DNA of 64,000 bases. It comes from CAZOOK01 sp964581385. Its GTDB lineage: Bacteria; Pseudomonadota; Gammaproteobacteria; Nevskiales; Nevskiaceae. Positions 45,824 to 55,163 of the stretch are shown in pieces. Within the stretch, counting starts at the first letter, position 1. Each line of letters begins with the position of its first letter. The translations under genes and the position numbers were made by a program. The stretch spans positions 76,135 to 140,134 of the forward strand of contig CAZOOK010000010.1 in the NCBI GenBank assembly GCA_964581385.1, given 5' to 3'. The notes beneath the pieces are model-generated. The model had not been told where the DNA came from. It saw nothing but the letters and a program-made list of their open reading frames with translations, and ran no database searches.

Positions 45824-47473
45824 ATGCAAATCATAGTGCGGCAATTAGTGCGGCAACACTTGGCGATATCGATGACAGCAGCCGCGATTGCTCTATGCGG
45901 GTGCTCGAACTCTCAAAATCCGGACTCTCAGAGTCCGAGTTCGTCGCCTACGGATGTGCCACCACCCCTTAGCGGTGGTGGGCCGGCGCTCACCCAGACG
46001 AGCTACGACACCAAGATCACGTCGTTTGACGGCACCAAGATTGCCGCGACGGTGTTCGTTCCCAACGCTCCCGCAAATACACCCGTGCCTTTGATCGTGC
46101 ACAGCCACGGCTGGGGCGCTCGCCGCATGACCTCGCTCGACCCGAAGGGCATTGCAAACCTCTTCTATCAGCCGCCGGAACAGGCGGTGAAGATCGCCAA
46201 CGAAAACGGCTACTACGTCATCAGCTACAGCGAACGCGGTTGGGGCGATTCCGGCGGCACCGACGAAGTCATGAGTCCGGCCTACGAAGGCAAGGACTTC
46301 GAGGCCGTGCTTGACTGGGCGGAAGCGAATCTCGGCCCCCAACTTGCCCTGCGCGACGGCAAGCTCGCCGTCGGCCTGCTCGGCTACTCCTATGGCGCTG
46401 CTTTCCAGCTTATGGGCGCTTCGCTCGACGAGCGGGTTGCAGTGATCGTGCCGGCGCTGATCGGGCACAGCGGATTTCCGCCCGGCCTGCCGACGCCGCA
46501 ACCGCAGTCGGCATGGGGCCAACTCCTGCAGGCCGGTGCCATCGCCGGTTCCGCGAAACTCGACCCGATTTATGTGCAGGGCAGCAAAGAGTCGTTGCAA
46601 ACCGGCGTCTTTCCGCAGTCGCTGATCGATCTGACTGCCGCGAACTGGCCGAGCGCCTATTGCGACTTCGACGTCGATCCGAATCCGGGCCAGTTCGTAC
46701 CGCACGTCCCCACTTTCCTGGTGCAAGGCTGGAACGACACGCTGTTCAGCGTCAACGAAGGCTTAAAGAACGCGCAATGCCTGCGCGACAAGGGCGGCGC
46801 CGACGTACATCTGCTCATCCAGCAGTATGGGCATACGCTGCCCGGACAGCTGAGGATTCCCAAGGGTGACGGTGTGACCGGCGTGGCGATGCAGGCGCAG
46901 GTCGACTGCGGTGATGGCGGCAACTTTAACCTCGCGGAAGCGATGTACTCGTTCATCGACGAGCACCTCCGTGGCGTCGCCGCCTCCGGTCCGCATGTCG
47001 ATGTCCCGCAGACCTGCGTCACCCTGGACGACAACACCGGCATGACGTTCGACACGATCGACGCCATCCCGACCGGAAACACGCCGTACGTGGTGAGCGC
47101 GACAACGGTCAGCGGTCCTAACTTCATACCGCTGTATACCGCCAGCGCGCAGAAGATCCTGCTCGGCATTCCGCACATGGCCATCAACGTTGCGGTCGCG
47201 GACAGCGCCACACCGTATGCCTTCTTCGGCATCGGCATCCAACGCGTCGGCAGTTCGACCGCGACGCTGCTGGACGATCAGATCTTCCCCATACACGGCA
47301 CCGGCGATTTCGATACCGACATGCTTGGCGTCGAGACGGTACTGAACGCGGGCGACGTCGTCGGCATAATGGCCAGCAACAGCAGCGACCAGTACGCCTA
47401 TCCGACGCCGGAGTCAGAGACGCCAGCGACGTATACCTTCAGCGGGACATTTTCGCTGCCGTTTCTGAACTAG
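45824..47473 (+). CDS. CocE/NonD-like S15-family lipoprotein hydrolase
   Basis: The 549-aa protein has a lipoprotein signal (lipobox LCGC, Cys27). The alpha/beta-hydrolase core has the triad Ser189 (GYSYGA), Asp305 (GWNDTL) and His337 (YGHTLP), and a C-terminal beta-sandwich (about 400-545) as in S15-family X-Pro dipeptidyl-peptidase-like and cocaine-esterase-like enzymes. It acts at the cell envelope on an ester or peptide; the substrate is open. ATG 45824 follows GGGGGA; the frame opens upstream at 45719 without a signal. Confidence 0.88.
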   Translation: MQIIVRQLVRQHLAISMTAAAIALCGCSNSQNPDSQSPSSSPTDVPPPLSGGGPALTQTSYDTKITSFDGTKIAATVFVPNAPANTPVPLIVHSHGWGARRMTSLDPKGIANLFYQPPEQAVKIANENGYYVISYSERGWGDSGGTDEVMSPAYEGKDFEAVLDWAEANLGPQLALRDGKLAVGLLGYSYGAAFQLMGASLDERVAVIVPALIGHSGFPPGLPTPQPQSAWGQLLQAGAIAGSAKLDPIYVQGSKESLQTGVFPQSLIDLTAANWPSAYCDFDVDPNPGQFVPHVPTFLVQGWNDTLFSVNEGLKNAQCLRDKGGADVHLLIQQYGHTLPGQLRIPKGDGVTGVAMQAQVDCGDGGNFNLAEAMYSFIDEHLRGVAASGPHVDVPQTCVTLDDNTGMTFDTIDAIPTGNTPYVVSATTVSGPNFIPLYTASAQKILLGIPHMAINVAVADSATPYAFFGIGIQRVGSSTATLLDDQIFPIHGTGDFDTDMLGVETVLNAGDVVGIMASNSSDQYAYPTPESETPATYTFSGTFSLPFLN

Positions 47474-47523
47474 GGCGTGTCGCCCTACATAAGGCCCGTC
47501 GTCAAATCCTTTGACGACAGGCC
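47472..47523. terminator. Double stem-loop between two convergent genes
   Basis: AGGGCG-TGT-CGCCCT (47472-47486) overlaps the hydrolase stop. GTCGTCAAA-TCC-TTTGACGAC (47498-47518), with flanking GGCC/GGCC pairs, follows. The position between convergent genes fits a two-way terminator; the T-runs are weak. Confidence 0.6.
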
Positions 47524-47540
47524 CTAAAGAAAGACAGACT

Positions 47541-49244
47541 TTAGAACCGATAGGTCAGGTTCAAACCGATATTGTCGCGGTCCGCATACGGGTGCGTCGT
47601 GAAATTAGGGCTGCCGAAATAAGCGCTATAGACAACACCGATGTCGAAGTCTTGCTGGTAAGTGAAGGTGGTACCGATGCTCGCCCGCTCGTCCCCTGCC
47701 CCTTGCAGGGAGCCGAACGCACCCGCCAGCGAGGATTGTCCAACAGCGGTAGCTGAGTATGAGATCGGGATATTCAGATCCCATCCGTCAAATATGCTGG
47801 CTTCGCCGATCTGTACTAGGACTGTACCGGCCACCGAGGTCCGCGAATAGTAGAGCTGGGTAAAAATCCCTGGCTGACTGGGTACTTCGTCGGCGTGATT
47901 GACGGGATCAGCGTGGTTCAGAAAGACATAGCCAACTTCACCGGCGACGCTGATGCTGTCCCATAGCCGTCCGGGGCCAGCGCTGTAGATCGCATTGAGT
48001 AACCCCTGTGTAACATTGCTGCGGACCGGTGTAGCAACGTTCCCGGTCAGAGTAGAACTGTAATTGATTGACGTGGGGCTCCCTTCCCGATAGATGGCTT
48101 CGCCGCCCAGGCTGAGTCCGAACAGATGCGTGGAAAAGCTGGCAGCTGTCATATCGATGCCGTCGAAGTACGGCGTGTCATAGCTCACCGGCACACATGC
48201 CGCTCCACAGCCGAAGTGCTCGTGAACACTCGGATTGGTGCTGTGATAGCGCAAACGATACAAGCCGATGCTGGTATCCGCCGTCAGGCTGTACTTGATA
48301 CCTGCGCCATACTGCCCGAACGCGCTGGGATTCACGTTTCCGAGGTAGGGAAGCGGAGTTCCGATCGGGCTCTTGAACCCTAAAACAAATTGAGCGCCCG
48401 GACCCACTACATCGCTGGTGGAAAAATAAGTTCCTACCGGATCCAGTTCAGTGGCCTTGAACTCTAGCTTGTATTGCCCTAGTAAGGTCAGACGGTTCGT
48501 CAGCGACAATTGCATGGAAACCTGATCGACGGGCAACAGGATGCTCTTGACATCGGCGCCGGGGACGTTTGCTTTGGTGGCATCGCTGGGAGCCTGCGCA
48601 AGCGCGACGCCGGAAAAGAACAGGCTCTCGCCCCAAGCGGCGACGTGTCGCCCTGCACGCACATTCAGCTTGGTCTGTTCTCCGAAATACCAAGTCCCGA
48701 ATGCATAGGCATCCAGCAAGCGCATGCGTCGGCCGTCGAAACGACGCGCATCGGACGAGAACTCATTGGGGCTTCCGCCAATTCGGTTAAGAGTCGAAGG
48801 TGAATCGTTGTCGTTGACACCCAGGTAGACGCTATCGGCAAAAGCATCTCCGCGGACCTGCGCGCCGTACTCTCCTCTCGTGAGGTTCAGTTCACCCAAC
48901 AAGGTGACCCGGTTGTTGATGAGGCTGCCGCTCTTAAAATTACGATCGCCGTCATCGTAGTTGGCGGATTGCGGATACCTGTATGGGTCGAGAAACGATA
49001 GGCCTTGGGCAACCAGCGGATCAGGGGGCGTATTGATGATGCCGTTGGCCGGATTCTTGAGGCGCGCCGCCAATGCATAGCTCGCTTGCATGTTGTAGTC
49101 GCCGTCGAGACCCAACAGTTTGAAATCGTCCCCCGCATGCGCCGCGTGGTCGAAGCCAAACGTGCCCAAAAACAAACTCGTGACCAACGTCGCGGTCTTG
49201 CGGCTCAGCTTCCTGTATTTCTGGCGAAACAGGTCTGCAATCAC
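47541..49244 (-). CDS. DUF1302-family outer-membrane protein
   Basis: The 567-aa protein has a signal peptide (about 1-37, ending HAAHA) and then a barrel-like Tyr/Gly/Asn-rich sequence. DUF1302 members (often next to a DUF1329 protein) begin with segments like NFKSGSLINNRVTLLGELNL. The AGRHVAAWGESLFFSG and later YLNHADPVNHADE parts are typical. The C-terminus ends LNLTYRF, a Phe-terminal barrel signal. It may transport hydrophobic compounds. The usual DUF1329 partner is not in the window. Confidence 0.85.
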   Translation of the reverse strand: MIADLFRQKYRKLSRKTATLVTSLFLGTFGFDHAAHAGDDFKLLGLDGDYNMQASYALAARLKNPANGIINTPPDPLVAQGLSFLDPYRYPQSANYDDGDRNFKSGSLINNRVTLLGELNLTRGEYGAQVRGDAFADSVYLGVNDNDSPSTLNRIGGSPNEFSSDARRFDGRRMRLLDAYAFGTWYFGEQTKLNVRAGRHVAAWGESLFFSGVALAQAPSDATKANVPGADVKSILLPVDQVSMQLSLTNRLTLLGQYKLEFKATELDPVGTYFSTSDVVGPGAQFVLGFKSPIGTPLPYLGNVNPSAFGQYGAGIKYSLTADTSIGLYRLRYHSTNPSVHEHFGCGAACVPVSYDTPYFDGIDMTAASFSTHLFGLSLGGEAIYREGSPTSINYSSTLTGNVATPVRSNVTQGLLNAIYSAGPGRLWDSISVAGEVGYVFLNHADPVNHADEVPSQPGIFTQLYYSRTSVAGTVLVQIGEASIFDGWDLNIPISYSATAVGQSSLAGAFGSLQGAGDERASIGTTFTYQQDFDIGVVYSAYFGSPNFTTHPYADRDNIGLNLTYRF

Positions 49245-49374
49245 CGTACTCTCCCATGGCAGTTATAAATTCGGATTAATTAAATGTGGCGGCTCCAAAT
49301 TAATTGAATACCCTTTTCCAACCACACTAAATAATATTGAACGTGATTTTCGGTCAGTGCGCGGCACATCAGAT

Positions 49375-50184
49375 TCACAGCCCAAGCACATCGCGCATTT
49401 CATACCGTCCCGGCGCACGCCCATACAGCCAGGCCGCCGCCCGCATCGCACCGCGCGCGAAGTTGCTGCGACTGCTGGCCTTGTGGGCGATCTCGACACG
49501 TTCCCCGTCACCAAGAAACATCACGGTGTGATCGCCAACGACGTCACCGCCACGCACGGTCGCGAATCCGATTTTCGCGCGCGCGCGCGCGCCGGTGTGT
49601 CCTTCGCGCGTGTAAACAGCGCAATCCTCGAGCCGGCGGCCCAACGCGCCGGCCACTGCCTCTCCCATGCGCAGTGCGGTACCGGAAGGTGCATCGACTT
49701 TGTGCCGATGGTGCGCTTCAACAATCTCGACATCGTAGTCGTCGCCGAGCGTTTGCGCCGCCAATTCCAGCAAGCGCAAACAAACATTCACGCCGACACT
49801 GAAATTGGCCGCCATGCACAAAGGAATCGATCGCGACGCCAGCGCGATGCGCTCTTTCTGAGCGGCATTGAAACCCGTGGTGCCGATAACCATGGCCTTG
49901 CCTTGCGCAACGCAGGCATCAAGAGCGGCAAGCGTGCCGTCAGGACGCGAAAAATCAACAAGAACATCGGCAGCGGCAACCGCAGCCACCAAGTCGTCGG
50001 CAACGGTGACCCCGACTGGCGCCAAGCCGGCAAGGCTCCCGGCATCACTGCCGAATCCAGGACTACCGCGCAAAGCAACCGCAGCGGCAAGCCGCAATTC
50101 GGGCATCTGCGCAGTGGTTTTGATCAACGCATGGCCCATGCGGCCAGTTGCGCCAAGGATGGCGACTCGAACGGGGTTACTCAT
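49375..50184 (-). CDS. dapB: 4-hydroxy-tetrahydrodipicolinate reductase
   Basis: The 269-aa enzyme makes tetrahydrodipicolinate for lysine and diaminopimelate (peptidoglycan). The NAD(P) motif GATGRMGHAL starts the Rossmann fold, and the catalytic EAHHRHKVDAPSGTA motif follows at about 155-170. It is downstream of the dnaJ operon in the same direction, a gammaproteobacterial order, but a plus-strand gene lies between them here. Confidence 0.97.
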   Translation of the reverse strand: MSNPVRVAILGATGRMGHALIKTTAQMPELRLAAAVALRGSPGFGSDAGSLAGLAPVGVTVADDLVAAVAAADVLVDFSRPDGTLAALDACVAQGKAMVIGTTGFNAAQKERIALASRSIPLCMAANFSVGVNVCLRLLELAAQTLGDDYDVEIVEAHHRHKVDAPSGTALRMGEAVAGALGRRLEDCAVYTREGHTGARARAKIGFATVRGGDVVGDHTVMFLGDGERVEIAHKASSRSNFARGAMRAAAWLYGRAPGRYEMRDVLGL

Positions 50185-50664
50185 CTAGATAGCTTAGCCG
50201 GGATTGTGTTTTTTTGATCGCTAAAGCGTGCTCTTAGGACTTGAAACCAGGTACCTCTGCTATCGACATAATTTGTCAGTCACCGACACCCGGCTGTGTC
50301 GCTTCCTGCGCGGATGCGACCATTTTTCCGCGCTGCAACACTGGAATTCTCAATTTTTTGCATCGCAGCAATTGAATGCTGAAAGAAAATTCACACGCCT
50401 GTGCCAGACCTTCCGAAATCCGCTGGACGGCTTGATTTTGCTTGGTTCCTTTCACGTAGACCGCGATTGAGTCGTAGTTTGAAAACGCGGGAACTGTGAC
50501 GCGCGTCACAGTTCCGGGATACGGCCTGCAATTCACCCGCAACGTTGGCTTAACGGTTGCTTAATAACCAAGGGGGAGTTGGCGAGGGTCGACGCAATAA
50601 TTCAGGAACGCGTCCGGTGAAAGCTGCGGACGGGATTTCTTTAATCGCGAACCTTGGGGGGTAT
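50185..50664. other. Intergenic stretch with a CRP-type palindrome
   Basis: No gene is seen; an 88-aa minus frame (50276-50542) has no features and overlaps the palindrome listed separately. The region should carry promoters for the plus-strand hypothetical gene and for dapB. Confidence 0.45.
50490..50515. promoter_or_regulatory. 26-bp perfect palindrome with TGTGA-N6-TCACA core
   Basis: The whole 26 bp are self-complementary (GGAACTGTGACGC and its inverse). The core TGTGACGCGCGTCACA matches the CRP/Clp-type half-sites TGTGA and TCACA exactly. It lies 149 bp upstream of ATG 50665. CRP control is inferred from sequence only. Confidence 0.7.
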
Positions 50665-51084
50665 ATGACCGCGGAAACTGGGAGTGCGAACATCATTTCG
50701 AAGCTGCCAAAGCATTGCTTGTCGCGCGATCGGCTGAGCGGCCGGACCGTGATTCTGATTCGAGGGAAGATCGGGGCCGCGAAGACGGACACCGCCGAGA
50801 TTCCGGAAGTCTATAACCATCGGCTCGGTTTGACCTATGAACAGATTGACGCGATGGAATACGGCAGCACTCTGGGATTTGATGTGCCCTTGGCCGACCC
50901 GGATTACGTCCGCCGCGTGCGCAGCGAATTCGGGCAGCCGGTGGGTCCAATCGAAGTACCGGCCGCCGGGGGTAAATCAGCAGCAAAACCAGCGACAGCG
51001 CCCCCTCCGCCGTCGCCGATACGGGACAGCGTGCTAAGCAATACGGCGGATATAAACTTGCTGCCGGAGTTCAAAGCGGCCTGA
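50665..51084 (+). CDS. Hypothetical protein with Pro/Ala-rich tail
   Basis: This 139-aa protein (start MTAETGSANIISKLPKHC) is not recognised. A possible small domain at 25-90 (YNHRLGLTYEQIDAMEYGSTLGF) is followed by a low-complexity Ala/Pro stretch (KSAAKPATAPPPPSP). There is no signal. ATG 50665 is preferred to 50557 because GGGGGG lies close upstream, though at short spacing. A CRP-like palindrome lies upstream. The convergent dnaJ gene ends 66 bases downstream. Confidence 0.55.
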   Translation: MTAETGSANIISKLPKHCLSRDRLSGRTVILIRGKIGAAKTDTAEIPEVYNHRLGLTYEQIDAMEYGSTLGFDVPLADPDYVRRVRSEFGQPVGPIEVPAAGGKSAAKPATAPPPPSPIRDSVLSNTADINLLPEFKAA

Positions 51085-51150
51085 TCGACGATCAACAGGC
51101 TCTATCGGGAAACCTATAGCAGCCGCCCCATGCGGGGCGGCGCCTGAGCG

Positions 51151-52281
51151 TTACTCCCGCCGGATGTGCTCTTCGAAAAACTTTTTCGCCTTGAGCAGCC
51201 ATGACGAGGCCTGCGGACTATGCGCGCCGCCTTCCTTGTCGAGGGTCTCTCCGAGTTCGCGCAATAGCTCCTTCTGACGCCAAGTCAGATTGACTGGCGT
51301 TTCAACGATGATGTTACACAGGAGATCACCAGGCATTCCGCCGCGCACGGGCTTCACACCGAGCCCGCGTAAGCGCAGGACCTTGCCGCTTTGCGTGGAC
51401 TCGGGAATCTTCAGCTTGGTCGGTGCGCTGCCCAGTGTCGGCACTTCCACCTCGCCGCCCATCGCGGCGGTTACGACATTCACAGGTATTACGCAGTAGA
51501 GATCTTCGTTGTCGCGCTCAAATACTTCGTGAGGTTTCACGGTGACCTGCACGTAGAGATCACCCGCCGGTGATCCGCGGGTCCCCGGCTCGCCTTCGCC
51601 GGTCAGACGAATGCGATCACCGGTATCGACACCGGCCGGAATCTTGATCTGCAATGTCTTCTCGTCGCGCACCTTGCCGGCGCCGCGGCAAGTACGGCAG
51701 GGATCGGTGATCTGCATGCCGCGTCCGCGGCAAGCCGGACAGGTTTGCTGCAAAACGAAAAACCCCTGCTGCATGCGCACCTGCCCGGAACCGCGGCAGG
51801 TCGTACATTCGCGCGGTGCCTTGGCGTCGGCCGTGCCATGGCCGGAGCACGTCGCGCAATCCTTGATCGAGGGGATACGAATGGTTTCCGTCGCCCCAAA
51901 CACCGCCTGCTCCAGCGTCAGTTCCATCGTGTAACGCAGATCGGAGCCGCGCCGCGCGCCGCCCGGACGGCCGCCACCCGCGCCACCGAAAATATCGGCG
52001 AACATGTCGCCGAAGATGTCGGCAAAACCAGCGCCCATGTCCGCGCCGCCACCGCGCCGCAAACCTTCGTGGCCATGGCGGTCGTAAATCTCGCGCTTCT
52101 GAGGGTCCGACAGAACTTCGTAGGCCTCGCTCGCTTCCTTGAATTTCTCCTCGGCTTCCTTATCGTCCGGATTGCGGTCCGGATGCAATTTCATCGCGAG
52201 CTTGCGATAGCTCTTCTTCAGCTCATCGTCGCCGGCGTCCTTGACGACACCGAGCACTTCGTAATAATCGCGCTTGCTCAT
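51151..52281 (-). CDS. dnaJ: Co-chaperone DnaJ
   Basis: The 376-aa protein has the J domain (HPD in LHPDRNP), the Gly-rich linker and four CxxCxGxG zinc motifs (CATCSGHG, CTTCRGSG, CPACRGRG, CRTCRGAG). It brings unfolded proteins to DnaK and stimulates its ATPase. It ends the heat-shock operon hrcA-grpE-dnaK-dnaJ on the minus strand. Confidence 0.98.
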   Translation of the reverse strand: MSKRDYYEVLGVVKDAGDDELKKSYRKLAMKLHPDRNPDDKEAEEKFKEASEAYEVLSDPQKREIYDRHGHEGLRRGGGADMGAGFADIFGDMFADIFGGAGGGRPGGARRGSDLRYTMELTLEQAVFGATETIRIPSIKDCATCSGHGTADAKAPRECTTCRGSGQVRMQQGFFVLQQTCPACRGRGMQITDPCRTCRGAGKVRDEKTLQIKIPAGVDTGDRIRLTGEGEPGTRGSPAGDLYVQVTVKPHEVFERDNEDLYCVIPVNVVTAAMGGEVEVPTLGSAPTKLKIPESTQSGKVLRLRGLGVKPVRGGMPGDLLCNIIVETPVNLTWRQKELLRELGETLDKEGGAHSPQASSWLLKAKKFFEEHIRRE

Positions 52282-52340
52282 GTTCGGAAATCGGTATGCG
52301 GAATTATGGGTTCAACAAAATAATCAAGGGCACTAACGCA

Positions 52341-52376
52341 AGAAATCGGCCCCCACTCGCGCAAGGGCCGATTTCT
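52341..52376. terminator. Stem-loop between dnaK and dnaJ
   Basis: AGAAATCGGCCC, 12-base loop, GGGCCGATTTCT: 12-bp perfect stem, in the gap between dnaK and dnaJ. It could attenuate dnaJ or stabilise the mRNA. Function is inferred. Confidence 0.6.
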
Positions 52377-52401
52377 GATTCCCGGATTGTCAACTACCGG
52401 C

Positions 52402-54321
52402 TTACTTCTTGTCTTTCACTTCCGTGAATTCCGCATCGACGACATCATCCTTCTTCGCCGAAGCGCCACCCGCGGCTCCAGCATCGCCGGCGGCGCCTTC
52501 GCCCGCCTTCGCATACGCGCGTTCGGCAAGCTTCGCGGAGGCCTGCGCAAGCGTTTCGGTTTTGGCAGCGATGTCGTCCTTGTCGTTGCCCTTGAGCGCT
52601 TCCCGCAGGGCGGCGATGGCGTCCTCGATACTCTTTTTCTCGTCCGGCTGCACTTGCTCGGCAAGATCTTTCAACGACTTCTCGACCGCGTGCACCATCT
52701 GGTCGCCTTGGTTACGCACAGTGATCAGTTCGTTGAACTTGCGATCTTCCTCTACATTGGCTTCGGCATCCTTGATCATGCGCTTGATCTCGTCCTCCGA
52801 CAGACCCGAGTTCGCCTTGACGACGATACTCTGAGACTTGCCGGTGGCCTTGTCCTTGGCGCTGACGTTGAGAATGCCGTTGGCGTCGATATCGAACGTG
52901 ACCTCGACTTGCGGCACGCCGCGCGGCGCTGGCGGGATGTCGGTGAGATCGAACTTGCCGAGCGATTTGTTGGCGCTGGCGATTTCACGCTCACCCTGCA
53001 ACACATGCACAGTCACTGCGCCCTGGTTGTCGTCGGCGGTTGTGAACGTTTCGGACTTGCGCGTCGGAATCGTCGTGTTCTTTTCGATCAGTTTGGTCAT
53101 CTTGCCGCCCAGCGTCTCGATGCCCAGCGACAGCGGCGTCACGTCGAGCAGCAGCACGTCTTTGACTTCGCCGGTCAGCACCGCACCTTGGATCGCCGCA
53201 CCAACGGCAACCGCTTCGTCTGGATTGACGTCCTTGCGCGGTTCGCGGCCGAACAGGTTCTTGACGACTTCCTGCACCTTCGGCATGCGCGTCTGGCCGC
53301 CGACGAGGATAATCTCCTGCACTTCGGAAGCCTTGAGGCCGGCATCCTTCAGCGCGGTCTTGCAGGGCTCCAACGTCTTGTTGATGAGCTCCTCGACCAA
53401 CGATTCGAGCTTGGAACGCGTCAGCTTCATGGTCAGATGCTTCGGACCGCTCGCATCTGCCGTGATATAGGGCAGATTGATGTCGGTCTGCGTCGTGCTC
53501 GACAGTTCGATCTTGCCTTTTTCGGCCGCTTCCTTCAGACGCTGCAGCGCGAGCGGATCCTTCTTCAGGTCGATGCCCTGCTCTTTCTGGAATTCGCTGG
53601 CGATGTAATCGATGACGCGCATATCGAAGTCTTCGCCGCCAAGGAAGGTGTCGCCGTTGGTGGACAGCACTTCAAACTGGTGCTCGCCGTCGACTTCCGC
53701 AATCTCGATGATCGAGATATCGAAGGTGCCGCCGCCAAGGTCATACACGGCGATCTTACGGTCGCCCTTGACCTTGTCGAGACCGAACGCAAGCGCGGCC
53801 GCGGTCGGCTCGTTGATGATGCGCTTGACGTCGAGACCCGCGATCTTGCCGGCGTCCTTGGTGGCCTGGCGCTGCGAGTCGTTGAAATACGCCGGCACGG
53901 TGATAACCGCTTCCGTGACCTTTTCACCGAGATAATCCTCGGCGGTCTTCTTCATCTTCAACAGCACCTGCGCGGATACTTCCGGCGGCGCCATCTTCTT
54001 GCCCTTGACCTCAACCCAGGCATCGCCGTTGCCCGCTTTGCCGATCTTGTACGGCACCATGGCGATGTCCTTCTGGACCACGTTGTCCTCGAAGCGCCGG
54101 CCGATCAGGCGCTTGACCGCATACAGCGTGTTCGCCGGATTGGTCACCGCCTGGCGCTTGGCCGGGCGGCCGACCGTGATCTGACCATCGTCCGTATAGG
54201 CAACGACAGACGGCGTGGTGCGCTCGCCCTCGCTGTTCTCGATGACTTTGGGATTGCCGCCCTCCATGATGGCGACGCACGAGTTCGTGGTACCCAGGTC
54301 GATGCCGATGATCTTGGCCAT
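52402..54321 (-). CDS. dnaK: Chaperone DnaK (Hsp70)
   Basis: The 639-aa Hsp70 begins KIIGIDLGTTNSCVAIMEG, the ATP-phosphate loop, followed by the VYDLGGGTFDISI phosphate 2 motif and the substrate domain. The C-terminus has the EFTEVKDKK tail. ATP-driven folding partner of DnaJ and GrpE. Length and motifs are normal. Confidence 0.99.
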   Translation of the reverse strand: MAKIIGIDLGTTNSCVAIMEGGNPKVIENSEGERTTPSVVAYTDDGQITVGRPAKRQAVTNPANTLYAVKRLIGRRFEDNVVQKDIAMVPYKIGKAGNGDAWVEVKGKKMAPPEVSAQVLLKMKKTAEDYLGEKVTEAVITVPAYFNDSQRQATKDAGKIAGLDVKRIINEPTAAALAFGLDKVKGDRKIAVYDLGGGTFDISIIEIAEVDGEHQFEVLSTNGDTFLGGEDFDMRVIDYIASEFQKEQGIDLKKDPLALQRLKEAAEKGKIELSSTTQTDINLPYITADASGPKHLTMKLTRSKLESLVEELINKTLEPCKTALKDAGLKASEVQEIILVGGQTRMPKVQEVVKNLFGREPRKDVNPDEAVAVGAAIQGAVLTGEVKDVLLLDVTPLSLGIETLGGKMTKLIEKNTTIPTRKSETFTTADDNQGAVTVHVLQGEREIASANKSLGKFDLTDIPPAPRGVPQVEVTFDIDANGILNVSAKDKATGKSQSIVVKANSGLSEDEIKRMIKDAEANVEEDRKFNELITVRNQGDQMVHAVEKSLKDLAEQVQPDEKKSIEDAIAALREALKGNDKDDIAAKTETLAQASAKLAERAYAKAGEGAAGDAGAAGGASAKKDDVVDAEFTEVKDKK

Positions 54322-54371
54322 GTCTATAAGCTCCGCTGAAATCTTCAGTAGTTGCGTTAGTCGCGTTGTCT

Positions 54372-54456
54372 AGGGTCTGTTGACAATAACTTTGATCGCT
54401 GCGCTGTGCCCATACGGTCTTCGTCGCAGCGATCAAAGTTATTGTCAACAGACCCT
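54372..54456. repeat. MITE-like 85-bp element with 32-bp perfect inverted ends
   Basis: Arms 54372-54403 and 54425-54456 are exact inverse copies of 32 bp (starting AGGGTCTGTTGACAATAAC), with a 21-base centre. It lies between grpE and dnaK. No target-site duplication is clear and there is no transposase. It may be a miniature transposable element or a long hairpin that affects the operon mRNA. Confidence 0.75.
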
Positions 54457-54503
54457 TTATTAAGGCCGTCGCCGACCTAATTCAAGGGGTTGTCAGACCC
54501 GAT

Positions 54504-55058
54504 TTACGATTGCGCCGCCGCCGACGCCTTGGCGACGACCACCATCGCCGGCCGCAGCGTACGCTCGTGCAGGCGATAGCCTTTCTGCATCACGTTGAGC
54601 ACATAGTTCGCAGGCACATCGGTGGAATCGACGACCGCGACCGCTTCGTGCAGCTCGGGATTGAACGGCTGGCCCTGTGGATCGACCAGCTTCACGCCAT
54701 GCTTTTCGAGAAAATGGATGAACTGCTTGTGCGTGAGCGCGACGCCGTCGGCGATCGTCTTCACCGTCGCCTCTGGCGCGCCTGCGGCTTTCAGGCCAAG
54801 CTCCAGGCTATCGCAGACCGTGAGCAGGTCGCTCAGTATGCGTTCTGAGCCGTACTTGACGCCGTTGTCGATCTCGCGCTGCGCGCGTTTGCGCACGTTA
54901 TCGAGTTCGGCGACGGCACGCAGTTGCTGATCCTTGGCAGTAGTAGCGGCGCGTTCGGCTTCTTCGAGCCTGGCCTTGAGGCCGGCAATTTCCGCGAACA
55001 GCGGAGAGAGTTCGGCAGAGTCCGCCGACGGAGGAACGGGGGGGATTTCTTCAATCAT
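54504..55058 (-). CDS. grpE: Nucleotide exchange factor GrpE
   Basis: The protein is about 184 aa, starting MIEEIPPVPPSADS at ATG 55058; a TTG 14 codons earlier is less likely. It has the coiled-coil stretch (about 20-70) and the GrpE signature with QFIHFLEKHGVKLVDPQGQPFNPELHEAVAVV... near the C-terminus (long form abbreviated). It releases ADP from DnaK. It sits between hrcA and dnaK. Confidence 0.97.
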   Translation of the reverse strand: MIEEIPPVPPSADSAELSPLFAEIAGLKARLEEAERAATTAKDQQLRAVAELDNVRKRAQREIDNGVKYGSERILSDLLTVCDSLELGLKAAGAPEATVKTIADGVALTHKQFIHFLEKHGVKLVDPQGQPFNPELHEAVAVVDSTDVPANYVLNVMQKGYRLHERTLRPAMVVVAKASAAAQS

Positions 55059-55163
55059 ACGGTTTTCGTTCAAATTTCTGGACTGATTAACTAAGGGCAA
55101 CCGTTAACGCGGCAGCGCATCTCCACGCCACGCCCAGACGCTTTTGGGATCAAACGACCGATT

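Noticed and set aside
50276..50542. 88-aa minus frame ahead of the hypothetical gene
   Set aside because: It runs through the CRP-type palindrome and has no recognisable feature.
52387..54339. 650-aa frame opposite dnaK
   Set aside because: It mirrors the dnaK codons exactly and has an odd, Leu/Arg/Asp-rich composition.
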